DNA from: OMII01 sp947467385
GTDB taxonomy: Bacteria > Bdellovibrionota_C > UBA2361 > OMII01
NCBI GenBank assembly: GCA_044360075.1
Contig: JBIKLA010000011.1
Span: 1-64,000, forward strand
Length of the DNA: 64,000 bases
Reading direction: 5' to 3'
Under the pieces are notes generated by a model, which ran no database searches, was not told the origin of the DNA, and saw only the letters and a program-made list of their open reading frames with translations. The translations under genes and the position numbers were made by a program. Numbering within the stretch: position 1 is the first letter of the stretch; every line of letters starts with the position of its first letter. Below, one piece after another: positions 25,667 to 33,961 of the stretch.

Positions 25667-26647
25667 ATGGGCAAATTGCTTGCTGGGCAGATCCAGGAGC
25701 TCACACGAGGGGATGTCACGGCTCCTGCGCTTGAGCAGGCTCTCGCCAAGATCAACATTCGGCTGAAGGTAGTCGGGCGGCGGGCCGATGGTTACCACCT
25801 GCTGAGCATGCTCAATTGCACGACCGATCTCGCCGACGACATTGAGCTAGCCTTTTCAGACTCAGCTGAGGTGCGGCTGCGGCTTGAGCCGGCGGGGATT
25901 CTCAACGAGCCGCCAGAGCGCAACCTTGCGGTTCGTGCCTATCACGCGTTCTGGCGCGCCTTCGACCTTCCGGAAACACCTGTGGGATGCGATATCCTGC
26001 TGCGCAAGCGCATACCGATTGGGGCTGGCCTGGGTGGCGGAAGCAGTGATGCCGGCGCCGTGCTGCGCATTCTGGCGCGAACCTTCAAAACCTTCCTGCA
26101 GGTGGAGCTTGGGCTCTCTGACGAAAGTTTTGATCACGCCATCGTTCAAGCAGCCCTCTCCTGCGGAGCAGATGTTCCGTATGCGTACAGCGGAGGTATG
26201 TGTATCGTGTCCGGAATCGGGGAGGAAGTAACGCCTCTGCCGAGCGCCGAACTTTGGCGAGGGGATGTTGGAATCATCGTGCCGTCAACGCCCGTACCCA
26301 CCGCGGCTTTCTATGCCCTCTACCGGGCCAACCATCCCAACGTGCCAGCAACTCAGGATCGGACTGTTCGGGACCTTGAGCACAAGGGGCGCATCAACCT
26401 GCTGCGGCTTATTGAGAACGACTTTGAGCCGGATGTGCTGCAGATGGCGCCCGAGGTCGGCCGGGCGCTGGCGATGGCTAGAGAGGTGTTTCCGAACAGT
26501 GCTGGCCTGACCGGGTGCGGCAGCGCCCTATTTGTTCTCGCCTCGCCCAGTGAGGAGGGGGGTCTGAGCGACCTCGAGCGCAGCGTGTCTGTCGCGGGTA
26601 TGGGGTTTTATCGCTGCTCGATGTCCGCCCCAACCCCGGAAGCATAG
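25667..26647 (+). CDS. ispE: 4-diphosphocytidyl-2-C-methyl-D-erythritol kinase
   Basis: GHMP kinase of the MEP isoprenoid pathway, phosphorylating CDP-methylerythritol. Motifs: ALAKINIRLKVVGRRADGYH near the N-terminus, the ATP loop IPIGAGLGGGSSDAGA, and TGCGSALF at the C-terminus, all typical of IspE. The start is uncertain: the ATG at 25667 has AGG six bases upstream; an ATG at 25649 and a TTG at 25607 are in frame. The approximately 30 residues before the conserved ALAKIN block are unusually long even with the latest start. Standing alone here rather than directly fused to prs, but prs follows after tRNA-Gln, the common ispE-prs neighbourhood. Confidence 0.9.
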   Translation: MGKLLAGQIQELTRGDVTAPALEQALAKINIRLKVVGRRADGYHLLSMLNCTTDLADDIELAFSDSAEVRLRLEPAGILNEPPERNLAVRAYHAFWRAFDLPETPVGCDILLRKRIPIGAGLGGGSSDAGAVLRILARTFKTFLQVELGLSDESFDHAIVQAALSCGADVPYAYSGGMCIVSGIGEEVTPLPSAELWRGDVGIIVPSTPVPTAAFYALYRANHPNVPATQDRTVRDLEHKGRINLLRLIENDFEPDVLQMAPEVGRALAMAREVFPNSAGLTGCGSALFVLASPSEEGGLSDLERSVSVAGMGFYRCSMSAPTPEA

Positions 26648-26738
26648 GGCCTCGGCAGGGCGCTAGAAGGGGTCCTTTAAGCGCCAACCTGCACTTGCCA
26701 AACCCCTGTGGTTGTTCTACTCAACAAGCCTAGTGTGA

Positions 26739-26813
26739 TGCCCGGTAGCCAAGTGGTAAGGCAGCGGATTTTGATTCCGCCATACGCAGGTTCGACCCCT
26801 GCCCGGGCAACCA
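26739..26813 (+). tRNA. tRNA-Gln (anticodon TTG)
   Basis: Cloverleaf on the plus strand: acceptor TGCCCGG pairs with CCGGGCA, D arm with AGCCAAGTGGTAAGGC, anticodon stem GCGGA/TCCGC around the loop TTTTGAT (anticodon TTG), T arm GCAGGTTCGACCCCTGC, discriminator A (26810) and an encoded CCA (26811-26813). It sits in the 320-base gap between ispE and prs, a common tRNA-Gln location in several bacterial groups. Confidence 0.96.
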
Positions 26814-26967
26814 TCGTGTGCTCATGGCGGCGTTCTTTTGGCGTGAACCCTTTACGCCCTGCTGCATGAGTGGGGACCTGCGGCAGCCGCGCCTCCGCCG
26901 CTCACTCGGCGAGGATGTACTCGCGTGGGTTCCAAAAAAGGGGAACGGTTATCTCCAAGGAGCTCCC

Positions 26968-27912
26968 ATGTCCCGACCTCTTCTCGTGTTCTCCGGTCGC
27001 TCAAATGCAAGCTTCTCTGAGTCAGTGGCGTCGACACTGGGCGTTTCTCTCGGCGCGCTCGAGGTGGTTCAGTTCGCCGACGGCGAGCTCTCGGTCGAGA
27101 TCGGGGACAACGTGCGGGGGGGGGATGTCTTTGTCCTGCAGAGCACGAGCACTCCGGGCAATGACCACCTCATGGAGCTCCTGATCATTATAGACGCTCT
27201 CAAGCGATCTTCGGCGGGGCGTATCACGGCCGCGATTCCGTATTTCGGCTACGCCCGCCAAGACAGGAAGATCAAGCCCCGCGTTCCGATCACCGCCAAG
27301 CTCATATCTGACATGATCACAACAGCCGGGGCAGATCGCGTTCTTACGATGGACCTTCACGCCGGCCAGATGATGGGCTTCTTCGACATTCCGGTAGATA
27401 ATCTATACGCGCTCCCGATCATGGTCCCGTACCTCAAGTCAAAGTACGGCACCAATGGGGTCACGATCGTGTCTCCGGACGTGGGCGGCCTTGAGCGCGC
27501 CAGGTTTCTTGCAACGCGCCTCGACAACGCACCTCTTGCCGTCATCGACAAGCGCCGCGGCGGCCCGAACAAAGTGGACTCCATGACAGTCGTGGGCGAG
27601 GTCGAGGGTGACATCTGTATCATCGTCGACGACATGGCTGACACGGGAGGAACGCTCCTTAAGGCTGCCGAGACGCTTATGAAGGCCGGGGCCAAGAAGG
27701 TCATAGCCTGCTGCGTTCACGCCGTTCTCTCGGGAGACTCGCGCAAGAGGCTCAACGAGTCTCTGATAGAAGAGGTAATCGTGACCGACACGATCGCCCA
27801 CGCCAAGGGCTCGCTGGGTAACAGGATCACGACTCTCTCGGTGGCGCCGCTCTTTGCGGAGGCCATCCGGCGCATCCACTCGGACGACTCGGTTAGCAGC
27901 CTATTCCGCTAA
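26968..27912 (+). CDS. prs: Ribose-phosphate pyrophosphokinase
   Basis: Makes PRPP from ribose-5-phosphate and ATP, feeding purine, pyrimidine, His, Trp and NAD synthesis. 314 residues from the ATG at 26968, preceded by AAGGAG; the in-frame sequence back to 26818 touches the tRNA and is rejected. Motifs: VFSGRSN, IPYFGYARQDRK, DLHAGQMMGFFDIPVDN and the PRPP loop VDDMADTGGTL. Family length and motif order are canonical (class I). Followed by rplY and pth, the classic prs-ctc-pth order. Confidence 0.97.
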   Translation: MSRPLLVFSGRSNASFSESVASTLGVSLGALEVVQFADGELSVEIGDNVRGGDVFVLQSTSTPGNDHLMELLIIIDALKRSSAGRITAAIPYFGYARQDRKIKPRVPITAKLISDMITTAGADRVLTMDLHAGQMMGFFDIPVDNLYALPIMVPYLKSKYGTNGVTIVSPDVGGLERARFLATRLDNAPLAVIDKRRGGPNKVDSMTVVGEVEGDICIIVDDMADTGGTLLKAAETLMKAGAKKVIACCVHAVLSGDSRKRLNESLIEEVIVTDTIAHAKGSLGNRITTLSVAPLFAEAIRRIHSDDSVSSLFR

Positions 27913-27920
27913 CCAATTGG

Positions 27921-27967
27921 TTTTGCTGAGCTTTCAGCAGAACCACAAGTTCTCTGAGAGTTCGTGG
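27921..27967 (+). other. Tandem hairpins between prs and rplY
   Basis: TGCTGA/TCAGCA (27924-27939) and an imperfect CCACAAGTTCTC / GAGAGTTCGTGG (27943-27967) stem lie directly after the prs stop. No clear T-run follows. They may reduce read-through or stabilise the prs 3' end. The rest of the 143-base gap has no recognised motif. Confidence 0.3.
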
Positions 27968-28055
27968 TGGGCGGTAAACGTAAGGATGGCGGCTCTTTAC
28001 CTTGGGCGGGGCTTCTGGTACGTTTCCGGCTCGTTTTTACTAAGGAAGTACAGCC

Positions 28056-28763
28056 GTGGAACAGTTCACAATTGAAGTTACCGAGAGAGTTAACACCGGA
28101 AAGGGCTCAGCTAACAGGAGCCGCAAGCAGGGCTTGATACCGGGAGTAGCATACCATCGCCACGACGAGCCGACGCCGATCGAGATGCCGTCGAAGGAGT
28201 TTACGCTCCTGGCGCGCAAGGCGCGTCGCTCTCAGGTATTCACTTTCAAGAGCACTTCGGATTCTCTCAACGGCAGGGCGGCGATCGTTAAGGAGATCCA
28301 GCAGGACTACCTTAGGGGCGTGGTAACGCACGTTGACTTCCAGACTCTCAAGGACGACGAGCAGATCACGGTCGACGTACCGGTCAAGATCGTAGGCGAA
28401 GCGCCGGGCGTGAAAGTTGAGAAGGGCATTCTCACGATCGTCACCCACGAGGTATCGGTGCGCTGCCTTCCGAAGAACATTCCAGTTGTCATCGAGGTTG
28501 ATGTCACCTCTCTCAACCTGGGTGAGTCACTTCACGCCGACCAGCTCAAGCTTGGTACGGGCGTCGTCCTTGCCGACGATGCGCAGGAGACGATCGTAAG
28601 CGTGGTCATTCCGCGTGCGGTTGAGGAGGAGGTCAAGGCAGGTGCGGAAGCTGGTGCTGAAGGCGCAGCCGCTCCGGCTGCGGGCGCGGCTCCGGCTGCG
28701 GCTGGAAAAGCTCCGGCTGCGGCTGGAAAAGCTCCAGCTGCGGGCAAGGCACCAGGAAAGTAA
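28056..28763 (+). CDS. rplY: Ribosomal protein bL25 (CTC type) with Ala/Pro/Lys-rich tail
   Basis: 5S rRNA-binding protein of the large subunit, in the two-domain CTC form. The N-terminal L25 domain (about 1-95, with KGSANRSRKQGLIPGVAYH and HVDFQ) is followed by the TL5/CTC beta domain (about 100-185, with VDVTSLNLGESLHADQL). Residues after about 195 form a disordered Ala/Gly/Pro tail with repeated AAAGKAP units. Start is GTG at 28056 with AAGGA upstream. Neighbours prs and pth match the usual operon. Confidence 0.95.
   Translation: MEQFTIEVTERVNTGKGSANRSRKQGLIPGVAYHRHDEPTPIEMPSKEFTLLARKARRSQVFTFKSTSDSLNGRAAIVKEIQQDYLRGVVTHVDFQTLKDDEQITVDVPVKIVGEAPGVKVEKGILTIVTHEVSVRCLPKNIPVVIEVDVTSLNLGESLHADQLKLGTGVVLADDAQETIVSVVIPRAVEEEVKAGAEAGAEGAAAPAAGAAPAAAGKAPAAAGKAPAAGKAPGK
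28692..28754 (+). repeat. 21-bp tandem repeat in the rplY tail
   Basis: Two exact copies of a 21-base unit (28692-28712 and 28713-28733, core CCGGCTGCGGCTGGAAAAG) and a third degenerate copy encode PAAAGKA units at the C-terminus of bL25. Copy number is likely variable between strains. Confidence 0.85.
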
Positions 28764-28783
28764 CCTAAAAGCACCAGGTTCGT

Positions 28784-29449
28784 GTGAGCGTTGAGTATCG
28801 CACAGTGGTGGGGCTTGGAAATCCAGGCTCGCGCTACGCTGCAACACGCCACAACATCGGATATGCGGCAGCAGATCTGCTGCGCTCGGTGTCAGGTGCA
28901 TCAAGCGACGACGAGCTTCAGTCAAGGCTCACACGTGACGCCGCAGCAGCCCTGCGGGGAGACCTAGACCGTTCCGGATGGCAAGAGCGGGATGGACGGC
29001 TTGAGTCTTCAGTGTCGATTAACAACTGGAGCGGAACGCTCATCAAGCCCCAAACGTTCATGAACAGAAGCGGAGAGCCGCTTCAGAGCTTCCTGTCTTT
29101 CAAGAAGATCCCCATAGATCACGTGATCGTTGTTCATGACGAGATAGACCTCCCGCTTGGAGCCGTTCGAATTAAGGTGGACGGAGGAGAGGGCGGACAC
29201 AACGGACTTCGATCGATATCTCAGTGCTGCGGTGGGCGGGGCTATGTCCGCGTCCGAGTGGGGATCGGCAAGCCTGCGCCCGGAAGCCCCCTGGCAGGCA
29301 CGGAGGACGGCATCGCCACCTGGGTCTTGAGCCGATTCTCTACGGAGGAGCAGCCGTTCGTGGAGGAGTTGGTTGTTCGCGCTTCTCTGGCAGTGGTGGC
29401 CGTCGCCCGAGAAGGACTGAGGGCGGCTCAAAACCGATTCAACCGCTAG
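28784..29449 (+). CDS. pth: Peptidyl-tRNA hydrolase
   Basis: Releases tRNA from peptidyl-tRNA drop-off products. GLGNPGSRYAATRHNIGY carries the catalytic His23; TFMNRSG, VVHDEIDLPLG (catalytic Asp) and GGHNGLRSI are conserved. 221 residues, somewhat long because of an insertion of about 25 residues (DDELQSRLTRDAAAALRG) between the first helix and the strand with the KPQTFMN motif. Start is a GTG at 28784 with AGG upstream. Follows rplY by 20 bases. Confidence 0.95.
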   Translation: MSVEYRTVVGLGNPGSRYAATRHNIGYAAADLLRSVSGASSDDELQSRLTRDAAAALRGDLDRSGWQERDGRLESSVSINNWSGTLIKPQTFMNRSGEPLQSFLSFKKIPIDHVIVVHDEIDLPLGAVRIKVDGGEGGHNGLRSISQCCGGRGYVRVRVGIGKPAPGSPLAGTEDGIATWVLSRFSTEEQPFVEELVVRASLAVVAVAREGLRAAQNRFNR

Positions 29450-29527
29450 AATCCCTAACTACTTGATATCTGTGCCGCACGGACTGTACCGCCGCCCCAG
29501 CTTTTTCCCCCAAGCGCCCTGGATTAG

Positions 29528-29555
29528 TTGTCTTTTTGGCTCGATCTGTTAGACT
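29528..29555 (+). promoter_or_regulatory. Candidate promoter of rpsF-rplI
   Basis: TTGTCT, 16 bases, TAGACT. This leaves a leader of about 135 bases before rpsF containing two small hairpins (CAGG-ATCG-CCTG followed by five T residues near 29593-29610, and CTCCG-TTTTCC-CGGAG near 29623-29640). These may be involved in ribosomal-protein autoregulation, but I cannot match them to the known S6:S18 leader motif. Confidence 0.35.
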
Positions 29556-29696
29556 CCCCCGGCTTTTGCGTCTGCGCCATCGCTGCTTGCAGGATCGCCT
29601 GTTTTTGCTGCATGGCTCCGTTTTCCCGGAGGGTTTGCGCAGGTCGGGCGTGAGGCGCGTAAGGCTAGTTTAGGAAACAAGAAGAAGGACAAGGCC

Positions 29697-30083
29697 ATGG
29701 AAGTTCGCCGTTACGAGTCGGTCGTAGTTTTTAATCCCCGCTTGAACGACTCTCAGCTTAAGGATGAGATAAAGAAGGTAGAGACAATTCTAACCTCTAA
29801 CAAGGCCACGATCAGTGGAGTTGATCAGTGGGGAAAGAAAGAGATGTCCTTCGCTTTCCAGAAGCAGAAGTTCGGTGTCTTCGTCTCGTTCAATTATGAG
29901 TCGGCCAACCACGATGCCCCGAATGCGCTTCAGTCGATCCTACGCATCACTGACTCGGTCCACAAGTTTCAGACTCACCTGATCAGGACCAAGACCCGAA
30001 AGTTCAAGGGCAATCCGAAGCGCCTCACGCAGCCTCGCGGAGAGGGCGATGAGTTTGATTTCGGCGCAGAGTCATTCGAGTAA
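29697..30083 (+). CDS. rpsF: Ribosomal protein bS6
   Basis: Small-subunit protein. MEVRRYESVVVFNPRLND, GVDQWGKKEMSF (the conserved loop) and a basic C-terminal LIRTKTRKFKGNPK tail identify it. 128 residues with an acidic end. Start ATG preceded by GGACAAGG. The normal next gene rpsR (bS18) is absent; rplI follows after 45 bases. Confidence 0.96.
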   Translation: MEVRRYESVVVFNPRLNDSQLKDEIKKVETILTSNKATISGVDQWGKKEMSFAFQKQKFGVFVSFNYESANHDAPNALQSILRITDSVHKFQTHLIRTKTRKFKGNPKRLTQPRGEGDEFDFGAESFE

Positions 30084-30128
30084 GCAGAGCCCAACGGAAT
30101 AGGGAAAGGAATTTAGAAGGAGTTAGCC

Positions 30129-30722
30129 ATGGAAGTTATTTTGCGTGAAGATTACCTGTCGCTCGGCTACGTCGGGGACACGGTTCGTGTGAGGCGCGGC
30201 TACGCGCGGAATTTCCTCATCCCACGCGGCATCGCAGTAGAGTCTTCTGCCTCGAACGACCGAGTCCTCAAGCACAAGCTCTCGGCCATCGTGGCAAAGC
30301 GCCTCAAGAAAAAGGCTGAGGCGGAGCAGTTTGGTAAGATCCTTGAGCAGGTCATCGTTGAACTTACGCTTAAGATCGGCGCGAAGGGCAAGAGCTTCGG
30401 CTCAGTAACGACCAAGGACATCGAAGCGGCTCTCAAGGCGCTCGGGTACGAGGTTGATCGCCGCCAGATCCGCATACCTGACGCTATCCGGGCTGCCGGC
30501 GCGCACAAGGTGGAGGTTAAGCTGCACTCCGAGGTAGCGGTGCCCCTTCAGGTTAAGGTAATCGCCCAGCAGGCTGCACCCGTTGCGGCATCAGAGGGCG
30601 AAGCAGACGCCAAGGGCAAGCGCAAGAGCCGCAAGAAGGTGGCCGCTGAGGGACAGGCTGACGAAGGTGATCAGTCGGCGTCCGAGGAAGGAGCAGCTGC
30701 GGCAGAGGCTACCGAAGAGTAG
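30129..30722 (+). CDS. rplI: Ribosomal protein bL9 with C-terminal extension
   Basis: Large-subunit protein at the L1 stalk base. The N-terminal rRNA-binding motif LREDYLSLGYVGDTVRVRRGYARNFL and the linker helix and C-terminal domain (FGSVTTKDIEAAL, HSEVAVPLQVKV) are canonical. After about residue 148 there is an additional low-complexity tail of roughly 48 residues, first basic (KGKRKSRKK) and then acidic Ala/Glu-rich. AAGGAG precedes the ATG. Co-transcribed with rpsF. Confidence 0.96.
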   Translation: MEVILREDYLSLGYVGDTVRVRRGYARNFLIPRGIAVESSASNDRVLKHKLSAIVAKRLKKKAEAEQFGKILEQVIVELTLKIGAKGKSFGSVTTKDIEAALKALGYEVDRRQIRIPDAIRAAGAHKVEVKLHSEVAVPLQVKVIAQQAAPVAASEGEADAKGKRKSRKKVAAEGQADEGDQSASEEGAAAAEATEE

Positions 30723-30802
30723 TCGTCCAGCAGCCCGGCCAACGGGAGATGTGGCGGAGTGCCAACGGCGTCGCTCGAGTGCTTGTCGTTAGGACGTTGC
30801 GC

Positions 30803-31726
30803 ATGGAAAAGACAGACGCGAAGGCAGGAACACCCATGCGGGGGCTCCAAAGCCCGATTGTCGGGCGGCCTGGCTTCTCGCGCTCGCGGCTCGTTCTTGT
30901 ACTAAGCTTCTCTGCCTCTTTTATAGCTGCGTATTTCGCGTTCACGTTTATAGCCTCGTTCTGGGCAGCACGGTCCGGCTCTTCATTCTCGATTGCCACC
31001 GATCACGACGGCGATGAGGTGTTTTCCGATGCACTTGTTCTCAAGGGGGCGTCGAATGCGGTCCGGATTGCAGACGCGCCAGGCCTCAGCCCGGTCGCAG
31101 ACACGGACTTTATCTTTTTCTTGTGGTTCAAGATGCGTGAGCAGCTTGCCAAGGAGGAGCGGGTATATTTGATGGGCAAGTTTGCCCCCGAGTCGAAGGA
31201 GCGCATCGGCTACGGCCTCGCGCTGGCAAGCGGCCCTGATGGCATCCGTCCTCAGGTGTACTGGCAGCCCTCATCGGGCTCCGGCAAATGGTACACCTTT
31301 GCGGCGGCTCCCCTGCGTCCGCAGCAGTGGTACCTCATGACTCTTTCTTTTCGTGATCATAAGTACCTCGGCGTTCACCTGGTTCCTCTCGGGCCCGGGG
31401 GCGATCCACTGGTTCTCGGCGGCTACGGCGTTGACTCGCCTAACCTTCCCGCCTCGCCGGCAGACCTGGTCGTTGGCGCGTTTGGGCAAACAACCTTCAA
31501 GGGCAGGATTGGTCCCTTCGGAGTCATCCAGTCGAAGGCATTTTCGGATGATATACCGGCATTTCTCAGGCTGATTGCAGCCGAGCCCCTGACCCTTCCG
31601 GAAGCGATTGACCCCAAGGAAGTGGCGCTGTGGGCCTCTCCCCGCAAGGACCGGGGGCCTCAAGCCCTTAAGATCCTCAGCGCGCGCACCGGGCGCGAAA
31701 TACCCTCCAAGCGAGCGGAGGAATAG
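30803..31726 (+). CDS. Membrane-anchored LamG/concanavalin-like protein
   Basis: 307 residues from the ATG at 30803, chosen for AGGA eight bases upstream; an ATG at 30749 is in frame. One membrane span lies at about residues 25-50 (LVLVLSFSASFIAAYFAFTF). The outer part looks like a laminin-G/concanavalin-like jelly-roll (FIFFLWFKMREQ, WYLMTLSFRDHKYLGVHLV, LVVGAFGQTTFKGRIGPFGVI). Such domains bind glycans or proteins at the cell envelope. Family assignment is by overall pattern only. It follows rplI, but the spacing (80 bases) and content suggest an independent role. Confidence 0.75.
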   Translation: MEKTDAKAGTPMRGLQSPIVGRPGFSRSRLVLVLSFSASFIAAYFAFTFIASFWAARSGSSFSIATDHDGDEVFSDALVLKGASNAVRIADAPGLSPVADTDFIFFLWFKMREQLAKEERVYLMGKFAPESKERIGYGLALASGPDGIRPQVYWQPSSGSGKWYTFAAAPLRPQQWYLMTLSFRDHKYLGVHLVPLGPGGDPLVLGGYGVDSPNLPASPADLVVGAFGQTTFKGRIGPFGVIQSKAFSDDIPAFLRLIAAEPLTLPEAIDPKEVALWASPRKDRGPQALKILSARTGREIPSKRAEE

Positions 31727-31736
31727 GTCAGACCAC

Positions 31737-32342
31737 CTAGCGGGCTGCAGCAACCACGTCGAGAACCTGGCCGCTAAAGCCCGACTCAACGGCATACACA
31801 TACGTCTGGGCGACAATGTCCGCCGGAGTTCCGCTGGAGGGATCCATGTTCAGCGCGAGCAGCGTCTCTCTGACCCAGCCGGGCGCCACTAGGTTGATTC
31901 GGATGTGCCGTGGCAGCTCAATCGCAGCCGCGCGCACGAAGCCCTCCAGGGCCGCGTTAACCATGCTTACCGCAGCGCCACCAGGCATTGGGGCGCGGCT
32001 CAGGAGCCCCCCGGATAGTGTAAATGACCCGCGATCGTTCAAGAAGTTGATGCCATGCCGAACCAGATTGACCTGGCCCATGAGCTTGCTCTTCAGGCTC
32101 AAACTATAGTCCTCGTCTGACAGCGATACGAGCGGACGAAAGGTTGCATGCCCGGCCACGCTCACAACGGCGTCGACCTTCCCGACCTTTTTGAATAGCT
32201 GCTCAATCGATGCAGGATCTGAGATGTCCACCTTGAGCTGGGCGCGCGAATGGCTCGCCTTGATAACTTCATACTTATCCTCAAGCGCGTGGGTAACTGG
32301 AGTTCCGATCGTTCCGGTTGAACCGATAACTAGTACCTTCAT
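31737..32342 (-). CDS. Short-chain dehydrogenase/reductase lacking the canonical Tyr-Lys pair
   Basis: 201 residues. The N-terminal NAD(P) motif GSTGTIGTPV is present (GxxGxxG), as is the VVSVAGHA segment. At the catalytic YxxxK position the sequence is VSMVNAALEGFVRAAAIELP, so Tyr and Lys are replaced by Val and Asn. This matches a group of ~200-residue atypical SDR proteins with a VNAALEGF motif in many proteobacteria. Activity may be non-standard or lost. ATG at 32342. Convergent with the preceding gene, divergent from comEC. Confidence 0.85.
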   Translation of the reverse strand: MKVLVIGSTGTIGTPVTHALEDKYEVIKASHSRAQLKVDISDPASIEQLFKKVGKVDAVVSVAGHATFRPLVSLSDEDYSLSLKSKLMGQVNLVRHGINFLNDRGSFTLSGGLLSRAPMPGGAAVSMVNAALEGFVRAAAIELPRHIRINLVAPGWVRETLLALNMDPSSGTPADIVAQTYVYAVESGFSGQVLDVVAAAR

Positions 32343-32473
32343 GGTTGCTCCGCATCACATACAGCCGTTGCTCTGGAGCTTACACAGAAGGTCCCACCCA
32401 AGCCATCCATTTTGTGGCCCCTCGTCCCGCAACATCGGTTGGCCACCTCCGAACTCACGCAGGGGGCAGGCGC

Positions 32474-33961
32474 ATGGCTCAGGGGAAAAAATCACTGGCG
32501 ATACTTCGTGTGCATGCCCCGGCGGTGCCCTATGCCGCCTGCATCGCATGCGGACAGCTGGCGGCTTGGGCAGCCGGTTCACACATCTCCCTCGCTATCG
32601 TGGTGGTGCTCGCGTTCCTGCTCGCCGTGCGCGAACGAGGGCGCATCGCGCCACATGCCGCGCTGCTCGTCGGGGTCCTCTCGTGTCTGCCAGCTCTCTT
32701 CCGGCCCCTTCCTGGCAATTCAAACGAGGACCGCAGCACGCTCGTGCTCGTGAGCGGCGACATCCGGCGCAGCCAGCCGGGTCAGGTCACGTTTGAGGCG
32801 GTAGACATGCTGGGGCAACATCGGCTGAGGCTCACCTGCAGGGCGGTTGAGCTGCCGTGGCGCAACGCCGGCAACCTGCAGCCCGGTGACATCGTGTGGG
32901 TGCGCGGACGATTTGAGCCTGTCGAGCGACAGCTAAGCCCATGGGCGTGGGAGAGCTGGCTGTGGAGGAGGGGCATCTCCTGGCAGGTGAAAGCGCGATT
33001 CATCTCTCGTCCCGTTGCACACACCCATCCGGGATCCTTGAGCGAGGCGCGCGCGTGGCTCAAGGAGCGCGTTGAGCGGCTGGCCCCCAACCGGCGCGGC
33101 GCAGCGGTCTTGCTTTCGATGGCGCTGGGGTATCGCGATGTCCTGAGCGAGCCGGTCGAACGGGCTTTCACAAGCCTAGGCCTGACCCACCTGCTTGTCG
33201 TTTCCGGATATCAGGTGAGCATGGTCTTCGCGGCTGTGTACGGGATGCTGGTGCTCGTAGGCGCCAAAAGCCTGCGCGTCAGAGGGCTGCGCGCCGCCGT
33301 TGCCGCCGTGTCCCTCTCCGCTGCGCTTGCATACGTGCTCTTTATCGGCGCAGAGATGTCCGCGACTCGAGCCATCATCGCCGCGACATGCGCCTGCCTT
33401 GAGGTGCTGTGCGAAGGCGGAAGGCGCTTCGCGCAGCGGTGGGGCGTCGCCCTGCTTATCATGCAGATACTGTGGCCATGGGCGATCCTTGAGGTTGGCG
33501 TGCAGCTCACCTTCGCCGCGCTGGCTGGCATAGGACTCGGCGCCGTCCTCGGCTTCGGGAGCGCCACGAGAACCTTCTTATGGGTGCAGCTATCAGTATG
33601 GCTGCTGACCTCAACTATAGTCGCGGCGTGGTCGGGAACGGTCTCGTTGAGCGGGCTGCTGCTCAACGTCCTGGCTGCGTCAGCGTGGTCTGCCTTTAAC
33701 TGTACCGTAGGGCTGCTGGCGCTCACGGTGGCGATGATAAACGGCCCCTTCGGGCTTCCCCTGCTTGAGGGGGTCATGCGGGCAAATGAGGCACTCACTG
33801 CTACTATCCTAGTGGTAACCGAGTGGACGGTATCCCGCTGGGAGCTAGTCGGGACGTCACGTTGGCTGGCGACAGGGCTTCTGTTTTGGGCGTCGGCCGC
33901 CGTCGCCCGGCGCGCCCACTTGCGGCACCGGGCCGCGATGATTGCCGCCCGTGCGCACTAG
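32474..33961 (+). CDS. ComEC/Rec2-family inner-membrane protein (competence domain only)
   Basis: 495 residues from the ATG at 32474. An N-terminal membrane segment pair and a soluble OB-like domain (DUF4131; GDIVWVRGRFEP) are followed by the multi-span competence domain with FTSLGLTHLLVVSGYQVSMV and MSATRAIIAA, hallmarks of ComEC, the channel that brings single-stranded DNA through the inner membrane. The C-terminal metallo-beta-lactamase domain of full ComEC (about 750 residues) is absent. The stop overlaps the mreB stop on the other strand (CTAG). Confidence 0.87.
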   Translation: MAQGKKSLAILRVHAPAVPYAACIACGQLAAWAAGSHISLAIVVVLAFLLAVRERGRIAPHAALLVGVLSCLPALFRPLPGNSNEDRSTLVLVSGDIRRSQPGQVTFEAVDMLGQHRLRLTCRAVELPWRNAGNLQPGDIVWVRGRFEPVERQLSPWAWESWLWRRGISWQVKARFISRPVAHTHPGSLSEARAWLKERVERLAPNRRGAAVLLSMALGYRDVLSEPVERAFTSLGLTHLLVVSGYQVSMVFAAVYGMLVLVGAKSLRVRGLRAAVAAVSLSAALAYVLFIGAEMSATRAIIAATCACLEVLCEGGRRFAQRWGVALLIMQILWPWAILEVGVQLTFAALAGIGLGAVLGFGSATRTFLWVQLSVWLLTSTIVAAWSGTVSLSGLLLNVLAASAWSAFNCTVGLLALTVAMINGPFGLPLLEGVMRANEALTATILVVTEWTVSRWELVGTSRWLATGLLFWASAAVARRAHLRHRAAMIAARAH

